Assembly (NCBI GenBank): GCA_022702085.1
Contig: JAKONF010000078.1
Span: forward strand, 1-10,269
DNA: 10,269 bases
DNA from: Rickettsiaceae bacterium
GTDB taxonomy: Bacteria > Pseudomonadota > Alphaproteobacteria > Rickettsiales > Rickettsiaceae
Reading direction: 5' to 3'
In this document: one piece after another, positions 1 through 7,223 of the stretch
Layout of the letters: every line of letters starts with the position of its first letter
Numbering within the stretch: position 1 is the first letter of the stretch
Notes under the pieces: generated by a model
Seen by the model: only the letters and a program-made list of their open reading frames with translations
Told to the model about the DNA's origin: nothing
The model's database searches: none
Program-made: the position numbers and the translations under genes

Positions 1-2
1 TA

Positions 3-222
3 GATACCGCTATTTTTCTTGAATTTTCAGATGAAAGCCAAGTTAATTTAGACGTATCTATTTAAATGCTTGAATCAATGGCAGCCGAATTACATACAAT
101 TAATGAGTACAAAAGACAAACTATTACTTATTAAAAAAATAGAAAAAATCTCAGAAGAATATAGTCAACCTTACAGAAATTTTGTAAAAAATTTAAGCTT
201 AAATTTTGGTATTATTGAGTAA
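3..222 (+). pseudogene. Possible decayed 3' end of a plus-strand gene
   Basis: One frame is open from the window edge to a TAA at 63-65 (tail DESQVNLDVSI). An ATG follows at once at 66, and that frame runs only 22 codons to a TAA at 132-134. A different frame, with an ATG at 103, then continues for 39 codons to a TAA at 220-222, giving a lysine- and glutamate-rich, helix-like tail (KKIEKISEEYSQ, then NFVKNLSLNFGIIE). An in-frame stop followed by a +1 shift within about 100 bases looks like a decaying gene. It could instead be the true end of an upstream gene at 65 followed by non-coding DNA. The product was not recognised. Confidence 0.25.
188..207. repeat. 20-bp perfect palindrome centred on AAGCTT
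   Basis: Bases 188-207 read the same on both strands (AAAATTTAAGCTTAAATTTT), with no spacer. The next pair outward (a187/g208) breaks the symmetry. It lies just before the inverted repeat at 211-243. It could be a dimeric-regulator site, a cruciform-prone sequence or part of a bidirectional terminator. AT-rich DNA makes such symmetry easier by chance, but 20 bp is long for a 10-kb window. Confidence 0.7.
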
Positions 223-243
223 AATTTATTAATTCTCAATAAT
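211..243. repeat. Inverted repeat, 9-bp arms with a secondary inner stem
   Basis: ATTATTGAG at 211-219 is the exact reverse complement of CTCAATAAT at 235-243. Inside the 15-base loop, AATT at 223-226 can pair with AATT at 231-234 around a TATT tetraloop, after a three-base bulge on one side. The structure spans the stop codon at 220-222. A transcript from either direction would fold here, but no uninterrupted T-run follows closely on either side, so calling it a terminator is only a guess. Confidence 0.5.
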
Positions 244-297
244 TATGAAATTATATTCCTTAATCAATAATGTCACTGGATATTATGATGATTATGC

Positions 298-324
298 GCA
301 ATAGCTTGTTTGATGAACTATTGC
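298..324 (-). terminator. Possible weak terminator hairpin after fliN
   Basis: GCAATAG at 298-304 pairs with CTATTGC at 318-324, leaving a 13-base loop. It starts 7 bases beyond the fliN stop codon, where the end of the minus-strand flagellar unit would be expected. The stem is short and no T-run follows on the minus strand, so a Rho-independent terminator is not well supported. Confidence 0.3.
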
Positions 325-331
325 TGATAAT

Positions 332-613
332 CTATTTAGAACCATCTTTATCATTAGCTTGGGCAATTACTTCTGTTAGTGTTACGCCAATTTTATTATC
401 AACAATTACGATTTCACCTTTCGCTACAATTTTATTATTAACATAGACATCAATTGGGTCACCAACATTACGTTCAAGTTCGATTACTGCACCTCTACCA
501 AGTTTAAGTATATTACTGAGTTGCATAGTAGTTTTACCCAAAACCACAGAAACTTGAACTGGAACATCATATAAAGCTTCTAATGTTAGCTCTGCATCAA
601 TACTATTAGTCAT
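332..613 (-). CDS. fliN: Flagellar motor switch protein FliN
   Basis: FliN is a small C-ring protein on the cytoplasmic face of the flagellar base. With FliM and FliG it forms the rotor/switch, and in other bacteria it also docks FliH during export. The 93-residue protein is almost entirely one SpoA/FliN domain (about residues 11-85). The family pattern is clear: LYDVPVQVSVVLGK at 14-27, LKLGRGAVIELER at 36-48, then DVYVNNKIVAKGEIVIVD at 55-72 and GVTLTEV at 76-82. The last motif usually reads GVRITEI, so a Thr replaces the common Arg. The N-terminal extension before the domain is very short, so the protein is at the small end of the family. The start is the first in-frame ATG, with only a weak GGA upstream. 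It is the last gene of the fliFGHN set, 71 bases after fliH. The assignment is secure. Confidence 0.95.
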   Translation of the reverse strand: MTNSIDAELTLEALYDVPVQVSVVLGKTTMQLSNILKLGRGAVIELERNVGDPIDVYVNNKIVAKGEIVIVDNKIGVTLTEVIAQANDKDGSK

Positions 614-684
614 ATTTTTTATCCAAATGAATTAATTTGTTTATTTAAAACTATAAAAATTTTAAAAAATCTCACTCAAGAAAT

Positions 685-1404
685 TTATTTAGAATTTTTG
701 AGTTGTTCAAGTATTTTGTCTATTTCTATGTTAAGTTGTTCTTTATTATATTCTAAAGTAGTATCCTGCCACTGTAATTTGCAATCGTCAACATCTACTT
801 TTTCATCTGTGATAATATTTATTTTATCTTTAAACTTGTTACCAAGTTTTTCTGATTTCAATATATTATTACATATATCAGATCTTGCTGGATTAATTGT
901 TAAATTAATTTCACCTTCTTTATAATATTTTTTTAATTTCTCAATCAACTCATTTCTAAGCACTGCTTCAAAATCAATAGGCAAAATTAAATATATTTTT
1001 TTAGCAATCATCTCTATAATTTGAGTTGAAAGCTCAGCAACCTCTCCATCAAGCCTATTTTCGGAACAAATTTCACTAAGCTTATCATGGATAAGATCAG
1101 AAAAATCATTATCTCTATGTAAATTAGCAATTATTTCTTCATATTTAACTTTTGCATCATCGAGCCCCCTATTGTAATTTTCAAGCTTGATTTGATCAAT
1201 ATTGAAATCTGATAATAAAGGCTTCGATTCTTCTGTATTTTTTTCAGTTATTTCTTGATCAGAAACAATAGAACTCAAATGCTGGGTTACAGCCTGATTG
1301 ATAACTTCTTCTTTCTGATAATCTTCTTCGTATTTATCTTTGACATTCACCACCATAGATTTAGGAAAATCATCGAAAATAAATTTTTTATGAGTCTCAA
1401 CCAT
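685..1404 (-). CDS. fliH: FliH-like regulator of the flagellar export ATPase
   Basis: FliH (FlbE in Caulobacter) is a cytoplasmic protein that binds the export ATPase FliI and links it to FliN at the base of the motor. This 239-residue protein is poorly conserved, as is usual for FliH. It has an acidic, low-complexity N-terminal half (about 20-100), a helical middle (about 101-165), and a C-terminal domain in which INLTINPARSD (166-176) and DDCKLQWQD (206-214) match the family's beta-strand and D/G-C-x-(I/L)-x-W pattern. A terminal amphipathic helix (220-236) follows. The ATG lies 7 bases after the fliG stop with no clear Shine-Dalgarno, which suggests translational coupling. Its place between fliG and fliN, as in the Caulobacter fliF operon, supports the call as much as the sequence does. 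Confidence 0.82.
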   Translation of the reverse strand: MVETHKKFIFDDFPKSMVVNVKDKYEEDYQKEEVINQAVTQHLSSIVSDQEITEKNTEESKPLLSDFNIDQIKLENYNRGLDDAKVKYEEIIANLHRDNDFSDLIHDKLSEICSENRLDGEVAELSTQIIEMIAKKIYLILPIDFEAVLRNELIEKLKKYYKEGEINLTINPARSDICNNILKSEKLGNKFKDKINIITDEKVDVDDCKLQWQDTTLEYNKEQLNIEIDKILEQLKNSK

Positions 1405-1411
1405 ATTATTT

Positions 1412-2428
1412 TTAACTTATAAATTCTTCTTTATTATCAATAACTATATCTATTTCACCGCCATCCATTAAAGCTTTTGCAAGATTAACTATCTCGGCGC
1501 GCGCTGAATCAACATCTCTCACTCTTACAGGACCTAGTGAATCTAATTCTTCCATAATAATTTTGGCTGCTCTCTGCGACATATTAGAAAAAAATACTTT
1601 TTTAACTTGATCAGATGATCCTTTGAGGGCAATGGTCAATCTTGATTTCTCAATATCACGCAATAATCTTTGAATACCTCTTGAATCAATTCTGGACAGA
1701 TCATCAAAGGTAAACATCAAGTCCTTAATCTTAGAAGCAGCTTCTGGTAGATTAGTTTCAAGCATTGCCATGTATTTTGTTTCGCTATTACGGTCTAATC
1801 TATTGAATATTTCGGCCATCATCTCAAAGCTATCATATTTTTGAGTGCGCCCAATGCTGCTGATAAATTCAGCGCGTAAAATCTTTTCGACTCGCTCCAA
1901 AATTTCTTTTTTAACATTACCAAGATTTAAAATGCGCGCAATAATTTCAAAAGCAAAACTATCTGGTAAGTTACTGAGGACTTTTGCTGCGTGATCTGGG
2001 GCTATCTTTGATAAAACAAGCGCAGCAGTTTGCGGGTGTTCATTTCTGAAATACAACGCTAAAATATCTTCATTGACATTGCCCAACTTTTCCCAAGTAT
2101 TTCTCCCTTGTGGACCTCTGATTTCATCCATCAATACTTGAACACGATCTTTATCCAAAACCTTTTCTAATAATTTTTCTGTAGTATGCAAATTACCAAG
2201 AAAAATAGTATTACCTGTAAGATCACTATTTAATTGATTCATCAATTTTTCAATCACTTCTGGATTGATAGATCCTAAGCTAGACATTGCATGTGATACA
2301 TCTTTTATCTCATCCTCAGTCATCATTGAAAATACTTTAGTAGCATTTTCTTCCGATAAAGATAAAAGAATAATAGCAACTCTTTGTGGTCCAGAAAGTT
2401 TGGAAATGTCCTTAAAATCGATACTCAT
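1412..2428 (-). CDS. fliG: Flagellar motor switch protein FliG
   Basis: FliG is the torque-generating rotor protein: its N-terminal domain binds the FliF ring, its middle domain binds FliM, and its C-terminal domain faces the MotA stator. At 338 residues it has the usual length. Visible landmarks are LSGPQRVAIILLSL at 11-24 (FliF-binding domain), the EHPQ motif at 130-133 (middle domain), the MFTF hinge at 238-241, and the charged torque helix IDSRGIQRLLRDIEKSR at 247-263. The conserved NMSQRAA (282-288) and LGPVR (298-302) follow. All three domains are intact and no key residue appears lost. The start ATG overlaps the fliF stop as ATGA (2425-2428), so the two are probably translationally coupled, which suits two proteins that assemble one-to-one. 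Confidence 0.98.
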   Translation of the reverse strand: MSIDFKDISKLSGPQRVAIILLSLSEENATKVFSMMTEDEIKDVSHAMSSLGSINPEVIEKLMNQLNSDLTGNTIFLGNLHTTEKLLEKVLDKDRVQVLMDEIRGPQGRNTWEKLGNVNEDILALYFRNEHPQTAALVLSKIAPDHAAKVLSNLPDSFAFEIIARILNLGNVKKEILERVEKILRAEFISSIGRTQKYDSFEMMAEIFNRLDRNSETKYMAMLETNLPEAASKIKDLMFTFDDLSRIDSRGIQRLLRDIEKSRLTIALKGSSDQVKKVFFSNMSQRAAKIIMEELDSLGPVRVRDVDSARAEIVNLAKALMDGGEIDIVIDNKEEFIS

Positions 2429-4029
2429 GAATTTTCATTTAACCATTTACGTAATACTGATACTGTTTCCTGAGGGTAAGAAACTACTAAATCATTGATT
2501 TTGCGAATACGGTTATCATTTGATTTGTTCATCTCAGCTCTAATTTTCTCTTCTTCTTGTTCATAATTGAATGAATCATCACTCGCAGAAAATCTCATAT
2601 TATTCTCGCCCATAGCATAATTTTCGGTAGGCTTTTTAATGTCAAAAGCTTTGAGTGCAATTGGCCTTATCACAGTTACTAAAACTAGTACTATAACAAT
2701 AGCAAAAACCAGAGTTTGAAATAGATTTGGTAATTCTTCTTTAATCCAATTCGCTTGATGTTCGTCAGCTAAAAGGTCAGGATCTTTGGAGAACTCCATA
2801 TTAACAACTTCGATCTGATCTCCTCTGTCAGCGTTGAATCCTATAGCTACTTTGACGAGATTAGCAATTTTATCTAACTCCTCTTTAGAACGCGCTACAT
2901 ATTCTGTATTACCAGTTTCAGAATTAACTTTAGAAGCACCATCAATTAATACACCAATTGAAAGCTTTTTGATTGATCCAGTTTCACTTATATGATTTTT
3001 GACTGTTTTAGAAATTTCATAATTGGTGGTAAGCTCATTTTTATCTATAGTGGCAAAATTTTGATTTTGCGCAGATTCTTCACCAAAAGCTGGTATATTA
3101 TTAGCTACCGACACATCTAAATTATCTTCATTGATAACAGGAGTACGTTCCCTTTCATCTATTGATTGTACCGAACGAATAACCGCACTATCTGGATCGT
3201 ATAATTCAGAATTAGTTACAATCCGATCAAAATTCATATCTATTGTAACCTGAGCTTTCACTTTATTATACCCAAGCGATTTTTCAAGTAATTCCTCAAT
3301 GGTTTTTTTCATGCGTATTTCATAAGCAATACGATATTCTTCATTTTGCAAACCTGAAAGATCACTCTCGTTTTCATTAGCGCCCAGTTTTAGGGAACGA
3401 CCTTTGGTATCTAAAATTGTTATATTTTTTAAATCCAAACCTGGAACAGCTGTCAGTACCAAGTGACTGATTGAATCAATTTCAGTTTTTGATAATATTT
3501 TGTTGTTTTTCAATTTTAATATGATCGAAGCCCTTGGTTCTAACCTTTCTTTTGAAAATATTTCTCTCTGGGGTAGTACTAAGTGAACCCTTGATTTATC
3601 AACTTGTTCCATTGATGATATTGTTCTACTAATCTCGCCTTCTAAAGCTCTGATCATTTTTATATTTTGAGAAAATGTAGTTGTACCTATACTATCTTCT
3701 TTATCAAAAATCTCATAGCCAATTATTGAACCTTTAGTGGGTAATCCTGCTTGCGCGAGAGCTAGCCTTGCCCCATCAATCTGATTTTTAGGTACTTTAA
3801 CAATTGATCCGTCCATGTAAATTTGATATGGAATTTTTTTATTATCTAGCTCTTGGATAATTTTATTACTATCTTCCCTATCAAGATCAGAATATAAGAT
3901 TCCCATATCTTTGCCTGATATTTTTGTAATATAAACAAGGAAAATAATGATGAAAGTTAAAGCAGCTGCACCAATTATCGCAAGTTTTGTAGGAGTTAAG
4001 TTTTTAAAGAATTGTATAATTACTGGCAT
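2425..4029 (-). CDS. fliF: Flagellar MS-ring protein FliF
   Basis: FliF oligomerises in the inner membrane to form the MS-ring, the base on which the motor and export gate are built. The 534-residue protein has the expected layout: a short cytoplasmic N terminus, a first membrane helix at about 16-36, periplasmic ring-building domains that include GILYSDLD (43-50), LAQAGLPTKG (91-100) and SRVHLVLPQ (146-154), an acidic and asparagine-rich insert near 285-345, and a second membrane helix at about 437-455. The cytoplasmic tail ends in VVSYPQETVSVLRKWLNE (515-532), the FliG-binding motif. The ATG has AAGG three bases upstream. It is slightly shorter than enteric FliF (about 550 residues) but complete. 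No terminator is seen in the 66 bases before it, so it may be expressed from the acnA side as well as from a local promoter. Confidence 0.98.
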   Translation of the reverse strand: MPVIIQFFKNLTPTKLAIIGAAALTFIIIFLVYITKISGKDMGILYSDLDREDSNKIIQELDNKKIPYQIYMDGSIVKVPKNQIDGARLALAQAGLPTKGSIIGYEIFDKEDSIGTTTFSQNIKMIRALEGEISRTISSMEQVDKSRVHLVLPQREIFSKERLEPRASIILKLKNNKILSKTEIDSISHLVLTAVPGLDLKNITILDTKGRSLKLGANENESDLSGLQNEEYRIAYEIRMKKTIEELLEKSLGYNKVKAQVTIDMNFDRIVTNSELYDPDSAVIRSVQSIDERERTPVINEDNLDVSVANNIPAFGEESAQNQNFATIDKNELTTNYEISKTVKNHISETGSIKKLSIGVLIDGASKVNSETGNTEYVARSKEELDKIANLVKVAIGFNADRGDQIEVVNMEFSKDPDLLADEHQANWIKEELPNLFQTLVFAIVIVLVLVTVIRPIALKAFDIKKPTENYAMGENNMRFSASDDSFNYEQEEEKIRAEMNKSNDNRIRKINDLVVSYPQETVSVLRKWLNENS

Positions 4030-4095
4030 TAACCTTATAATCTCAATTGTAATTAATTAATTTTTGATAATTTTTTGTTCATATTGAATTAATAC

Positions 4096-4464
4096 TCATA
4101 TTACCCAGAATGTCAATGAATTTGGATGAGGTTTATCATTTAACAAATATTTAAATCCAATTATATTTCGACATATATACCAAATTACAAATAGAATGTA
4201 AATTATCAAACTCGAAATTGGCAAGATTTTTATTATTATTAATGCTAATATGCTAAACCAAAATGTTCTAATTGAAAAGTTATAGTGAGTAAACAAGAAA
4301 GAACTACTGCCTTCTTTGTTGAGATAAGCTAGAATCACGCCAATAACTGGAAATATAGGCATAGTAATTCCCCATAGGTAAAGAATACCACACAAATACA
4401 AAATATAAATCAAAATTACATTTTCCTTTGATGTCTGTAGATATGTCAGAATTTCAATATTCAT
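4096..4464 (-). CDS. Small multi-pass membrane protein, COG3671/DUF4870-like
   Basis: Function unknown. The 122-residue protein is very hydrophobic: one long or two short helices at about 16-47, another at 67-80 and another at 82-100. A polar segment between the first and second hydrophobic blocks carries YLNKEG (47-52) and THYNFSIRTFW (59-69). This resembles the S-H-(Y/F)-x-(F/W)-x-I-R-T-F-W motif of a proteobacterial family of small membrane proteins (COG3671-type, from memory). The C-terminal NDKPHPNSLTFW (109-120) also fits that family. Its ATG overlaps the acnA stop as ATGA, so it is probably co-translated with aconitase. No binding or catalytic site is visible. Family placement is moderately sure; the link to aconitase or to the flagellum that follows is only positional. 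Confidence 0.75.
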   Translation of the reverse strand: MNIEILTYLQTSKENVILIYILYLCGILYLWGITMPIFPVIGVILAYLNKEGSSSFLFTHYNFSIRTFWFSILALIIIKILPISSLIIYILFVIWYICRNIIGFKYLLNDKPHPNSLTFWVI

Positions 4465-7130
4465 ATGACTTTATTGTTAATGTTTTTTAGTACATTATGC
4501 ATTATACTGCCTTGCTTTAAGTAATCCATTTCATTTTGTGTCAGTACTTGTAATATTAATGAAATTGTTTCAATAAGACCATTGCTTCTTTTGATGTAAC
4601 ATTTTAATAATTGCCCTGGTTCCAGGTTTTTGTCTAAACCCTCTATAGATATTAATTCATTTCCTTCTAATCGTAGATCTTCTTTAGTTATGCCGCTTTG
4701 GAAAGTTAAAGGTAGTACGCCCATGCCGGCTAAGTTCGAGCGGTGTATTCGCTCAAAACTTCTTGCTATCACTGCCTTAACGCCAAGCAAACTAGTTCCT
4801 TTAGCTGCCCAATCTCTTGAGGAACCTGTGCCGTATTCAACGCCGGCAAAAATGACTAGAGGTATGTTACGTGCTTTATAATCCATTGCTGCATCATAAA
4901 TGCTCATTTTCTCATGAGAGAGCATATTAAGAGTTATGCCTCCTTCCATGCCAGGACATAATTCATTTTTTATTCTATTATTAGCAAAAGTTCCGCGCAT
5001 CATTATTTCATGATTACCACGGCGTGATCCATATGAATTAAATTCTTCAGGTTTAATACCTTTTGCAATTAAATATTTACCAGCAGGACTATTTTTATTA
5101 ATACTTCCTGCTGGCGAGATATGATCAGTAGTGATAGAATCACCAAACATAGCTAAAATTTGAGCATCATAAATATTTTTTAAACCTTGATCTATTGATT
5201 TGATATTTTCAAAATAAGGAGGATTATTGATATAAGTACTGTTTTTGTTCCAATGATAATTACTGCTCTCAGTTATCTTTAAAGAACGCCATTCTTCATC
5301 ACCTAAAAATACTTCGCTATATTTTTTGTTAAACATAGTAGAGCTGATATTGTTACTGATGACCTCATTGATTTCGCTATAACTTGGCCAAATATCTTTC
5401 AAATGTACGTCCTTTCCTTCTTTGTCTTTGCCAAGGGGCTCCGTTGATAAATCAATATTAATTGTACCAGCTATGGCGTAAGCTACTACAAGTGGTGGAG
5501 ATGCTAAGTAATTAGCACGTACTAAAGGATGTATTCTACCTTCAAAATTTCTATTTCCTGATAAGACTGAAGTGACAACTAATTGATTATCCACTATTGT
5601 CTGCTCTACTTCAGGAGCCAATGGTCCAGAATTACCTATGCAAGTAGTGCAACCATAACCTACCAAATAAAAACCTAATTTATCTAAATACTGGTCAAGT
5701 CCACTAGATTTGTAATATTCACTCACTACTTGCGAACCTGGAGCCAAAGATGTCTTAACCCAAGGTTTTTTGCTTAGGCCTAAATTATAAGCCTTCTTAG
5801 CAAGTAATCCTGCAGCTATCATCACTGATGGATTTGAAGTATTAGTACAGCTAGTAATTGCTGCAATAGCCAAATCACCGTGACCAATTTTAAAATCTTT
5901 GTCTCTGATCTGAAACTTTTTTGTATGATCAGTACTACCCTTTGCTAAGCTTGGTAATTCAACTAAAAAATTCTGCTTAACATCTTCAAGCCTTACTAGA
6001 TCTTGTGGACGTTTTGGTCCTGCTAGAGCAGTTTTTATTTCGCTTAAATTAATTTCTACCACTTCGCTATATTTTGGTTCATGCAAGTGATCGATCCACA
6101 TACCATAATTTTTGGCATAATATTCGACCAAAGCTATATGATCTTTGTCTCGACCTGATAATTTAAGATATTTAATCGTTGCTTCATCTACTGGAAAAAA
6201 TCCACAAGTAGCTCCGTACTCCGGAGCCATATTAGCGATTGTAGCTTTATCTGAAATACTTAAATTATTCAAACCCTCACCATAATATTCAACAAATTTA
6301 CCAACTACATTTTTTTTTCGCAAAACTTGAGTTATATATAATACTAGATCAGTTGCAGTAATTATACCTTGTAACTTCCCCACTAATTTGACTCCTACTA
6401 CTTCCGGCAAGATCATAGGTAGTGCTTGGCCAAGCATAGCAGCTTCTGCTTCAATGCCTCCTACTCCCCAACCCAAAACTGATAAAGCATTAACCATTGT
6501 TGTATGACTATCTGTACCAACTAAACTATCAGGATAGAGCAATGTTTTATTCTCTTTTTCATTTTTAAAAACTACACTTGCCAGGTATTCTAAATTCACC
6601 TGATGACAAATACCTGTTCCTGGCGGTACTACTCTAAAATTAGAGAAAGCTTTTTGCCCCCATTTTAAAAATTCATACCGCTCTCTATTACGCTCCATTT
6701 CAATTTCTACATTCTTTTTGAAAGCAGCTTGATCATTAGTGTAATCAACCTGTACTGAATGATCAATTACTAAATCTACTGGTATTAATGGATTGATATC
6801 AAGTGGGTTACCGCCAATTTGGAGCATAGCATCACGCATTGCTGCTAAATCAACAATAGCCGGCACGCCAGTAAAATCTTGCATCAGCACCCTAGCTGGC
6901 ATAAATGGTATTTCAAGAGAGGATTTTTTTTCTTCTAGCCACTGACCAAATTTAGTTAATTCTTCTTTAGAAACATCTTGGCGGAGCATGTTTTCAAATA
7001 ATATTCGCAAGGAATAAGGAATATCTTTTAAGTTAAAACCTTGGTCTCTAGCAGCTTGGTATATATCATAAGCTTGAAAATTAGAATCTTTAAACTTAAA
7101 ATCTATTAAATATTTTTTTGAACTTTCCAT
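4461..7130 (-). CDS. acnA: Aconitate hydratase A
   Basis: Cytoplasmic [4Fe-4S] enzyme of the TCA cycle that interconverts citrate and isocitrate through cis-aconitate. The 889-residue length fits the AcnA/IRP1 type. Cluster ligands are visible as Cys428 in SCTNTSNP (427-434) and Cys494/Cys497 in GYGCTTCIGNSGPL (491-504). Other landmarks are QDFTGVPAIVDLAAMRD (84-100), DSHTTMVNALSVLGWGVGG (207-225), GDSITTDHISPAG (663-675), GSRRGNHEIMMRGTFAN (701-717, swivel domain) and GTGSSRDWAAKG (767-778). All domains are complete. The start is firm: a stop codon lies in frame 12 bases upstream and GGAGGAG, the best ribosome-binding site in the window, immediately precedes the ATG. It is the first gene of the minus-strand run and is divergent from ccmA. 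Close relatives of Rickettsia retain a TCA cycle, so its presence is expected. Confidence 0.99.
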   Translation of the reverse strand: MESSKKYLIDFKFKDSNFQAYDIYQAARDQGFNLKDIPYSLRILFENMLRQDVSKEELTKFGQWLEEKKSSLEIPFMPARVLMQDFTGVPAIVDLAAMRDAMLQIGGNPLDINPLIPVDLVIDHSVQVDYTNDQAAFKKNVEIEMERNRERYEFLKWGQKAFSNFRVVPPGTGICHQVNLEYLASVVFKNEKENKTLLYPDSLVGTDSHTTMVNALSVLGWGVGGIEAEAAMLGQALPMILPEVVGVKLVGKLQGIITATDLVLYITQVLRKKNVVGKFVEYYGEGLNNLSISDKATIANMAPEYGATCGFFPVDEATIKYLKLSGRDKDHIALVEYYAKNYGMWIDHLHEPKYSEVVEINLSEIKTALAGPKRPQDLVRLEDVKQNFLVELPSLAKGSTDHTKKFQIRDKDFKIGHGDLAIAAITSCTNTSNPSVMIAAGLLAKKAYNLGLSKKPWVKTSLAPGSQVVSEYYKSSGLDQYLDKLGFYLVGYGCTTCIGNSGPLAPEVEQTIVDNQLVVTSVLSGNRNFEGRIHPLVRANYLASPPLVVAYAIAGTINIDLSTEPLGKDKEGKDVHLKDIWPSYSEINEVISNNISSTMFNKKYSEVFLGDEEWRSLKITESSNYHWNKNSTYINNPPYFENIKSIDQGLKNIYDAQILAMFGDSITTDHISPAGSINKNSPAGKYLIAKGIKPEEFNSYGSRRGNHEIMMRGTFANNRIKNELCPGMEGGITLNMLSHEKMSIYDAAMDYKARNIPLVIFAGVEYGTGSSRDWAAKGTSLLGVKAVIARSFERIHRSNLAGMGVLPLTFQSGITKEDLRLEGNELISIEGLDKNLEPGQLLKCYIKRSNGLIETISLILQVLTQNEMDYLKQGSIMHNVLKNINNKVI

Positions 7131-7139
7131 ACTCCTCCA
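7131..7139 (-). promoter_or_regulatory. Strong Shine-Dalgarno of acnA
   Basis: On the minus strand the sequence before the acnA ATG reads TTGGAGGAGT, with GGAGG three bases from the start codon. It is far closer to the anti-Shine-Dalgarno consensus than anything before the other genes here and fixes the acnA start. Confidence 0.75.
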
Positions 7140-7169
7140 ATATTAAATAGTAAATTTAACAAAAAATAC

Positions 7170-7201
7170 TTGAAAATTTTTCTATTTTAAGTGTCTATAT
7201 T
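7170..7201 (+). promoter_or_regulatory. Weak candidate ccmA promoter
   Basis: TTGAAA at 7170-7175 and TATATT at 7196-7201 resemble -35 and -10 boxes, but the 20-base spacer is longer than the usual 16-18. It overlaps the candidate acnA promoter on the other strand, so the two divergent units may compete or be co-regulated. Confidence 0.2.
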
Positions 7202-7211
7202 ATTTAAACAA
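7184..7211 (-). promoter_or_regulatory. Candidate acnA promoter
   Basis: On the minus strand TTGTTT (7211-7206) is followed after 16 bases by TAAAAT (7189-7184), a plausible sigma-70-type -35/-10 pair. Transcription would start near 7177, leaving a leader of about 47 bases. The divergent region is so AT-rich that similar pairs arise by chance, so this is tentative. Confidence 0.3.
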
Positions 7212-7223
7212 TTTATTCTAAAC

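Larger units (their letters stand above)
1..331. other. Gene-poor region beyond fliN, with reading-frame remnants and inverted repeats
   Basis: No intact gene is convincing here. The plus strand has short open stretches in two frames (see the remnant at 3-222) and a 19-codon ORF at 245-304 that matches nothing I recognise. The second half holds dyad symmetry: a perfect palindrome at 188-207, an inverted repeat at 211-243 and another at 298-324. No tRNA cloverleaf, promoter or mobile-element end was recognised. In the Caulobacter fliF operon the gene after fliN is the sigma-54 activator flbD; no trace of it is seen here on the minus strand. Confidence 0.6.

Noticed and set aside
245..304. 19-codon plus-strand ORF starting MKLYSLINNVTGYYDD
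   Set aside because: It is too short and not recognised, with no ribosome-binding site; it ends at the base of the hairpin after fliN.
698..925. Plus-strand open frame of 75 codons inside fliH
   Set aside because: It lies wholly antisense to fliH, is rich in Ser, Leu and Ile as expected from reversed charged codons, and matches no family.
2265..2498. Plus-strand open frame of 77 codons across the fliG/fliF junction
   Set aside because: It is antisense to two secure genes with intact motifs and has no ribosome-binding site or recognisable domain.
4030..4095. Intergenic region before fliF as a CtrA or sigma-54 promoter
   Set aside because: No TTAA-N7-TTAA pair and no GG-N10-GC pattern could be found; only generic AT-rich matches are present.
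4630..4881. Plus-strand open frame of 83 codons within acnA
   Set aside because: It is antisense to the conserved aconitase swivel domain; its composition mirrors the acnA codons.
7191..7223. GTG start adding 11 residues to CcmA
   Set aside because: It falls within the divergent promoter region, has no Shine-Dalgarno, and the extra residues do not resemble CcmA N termini.
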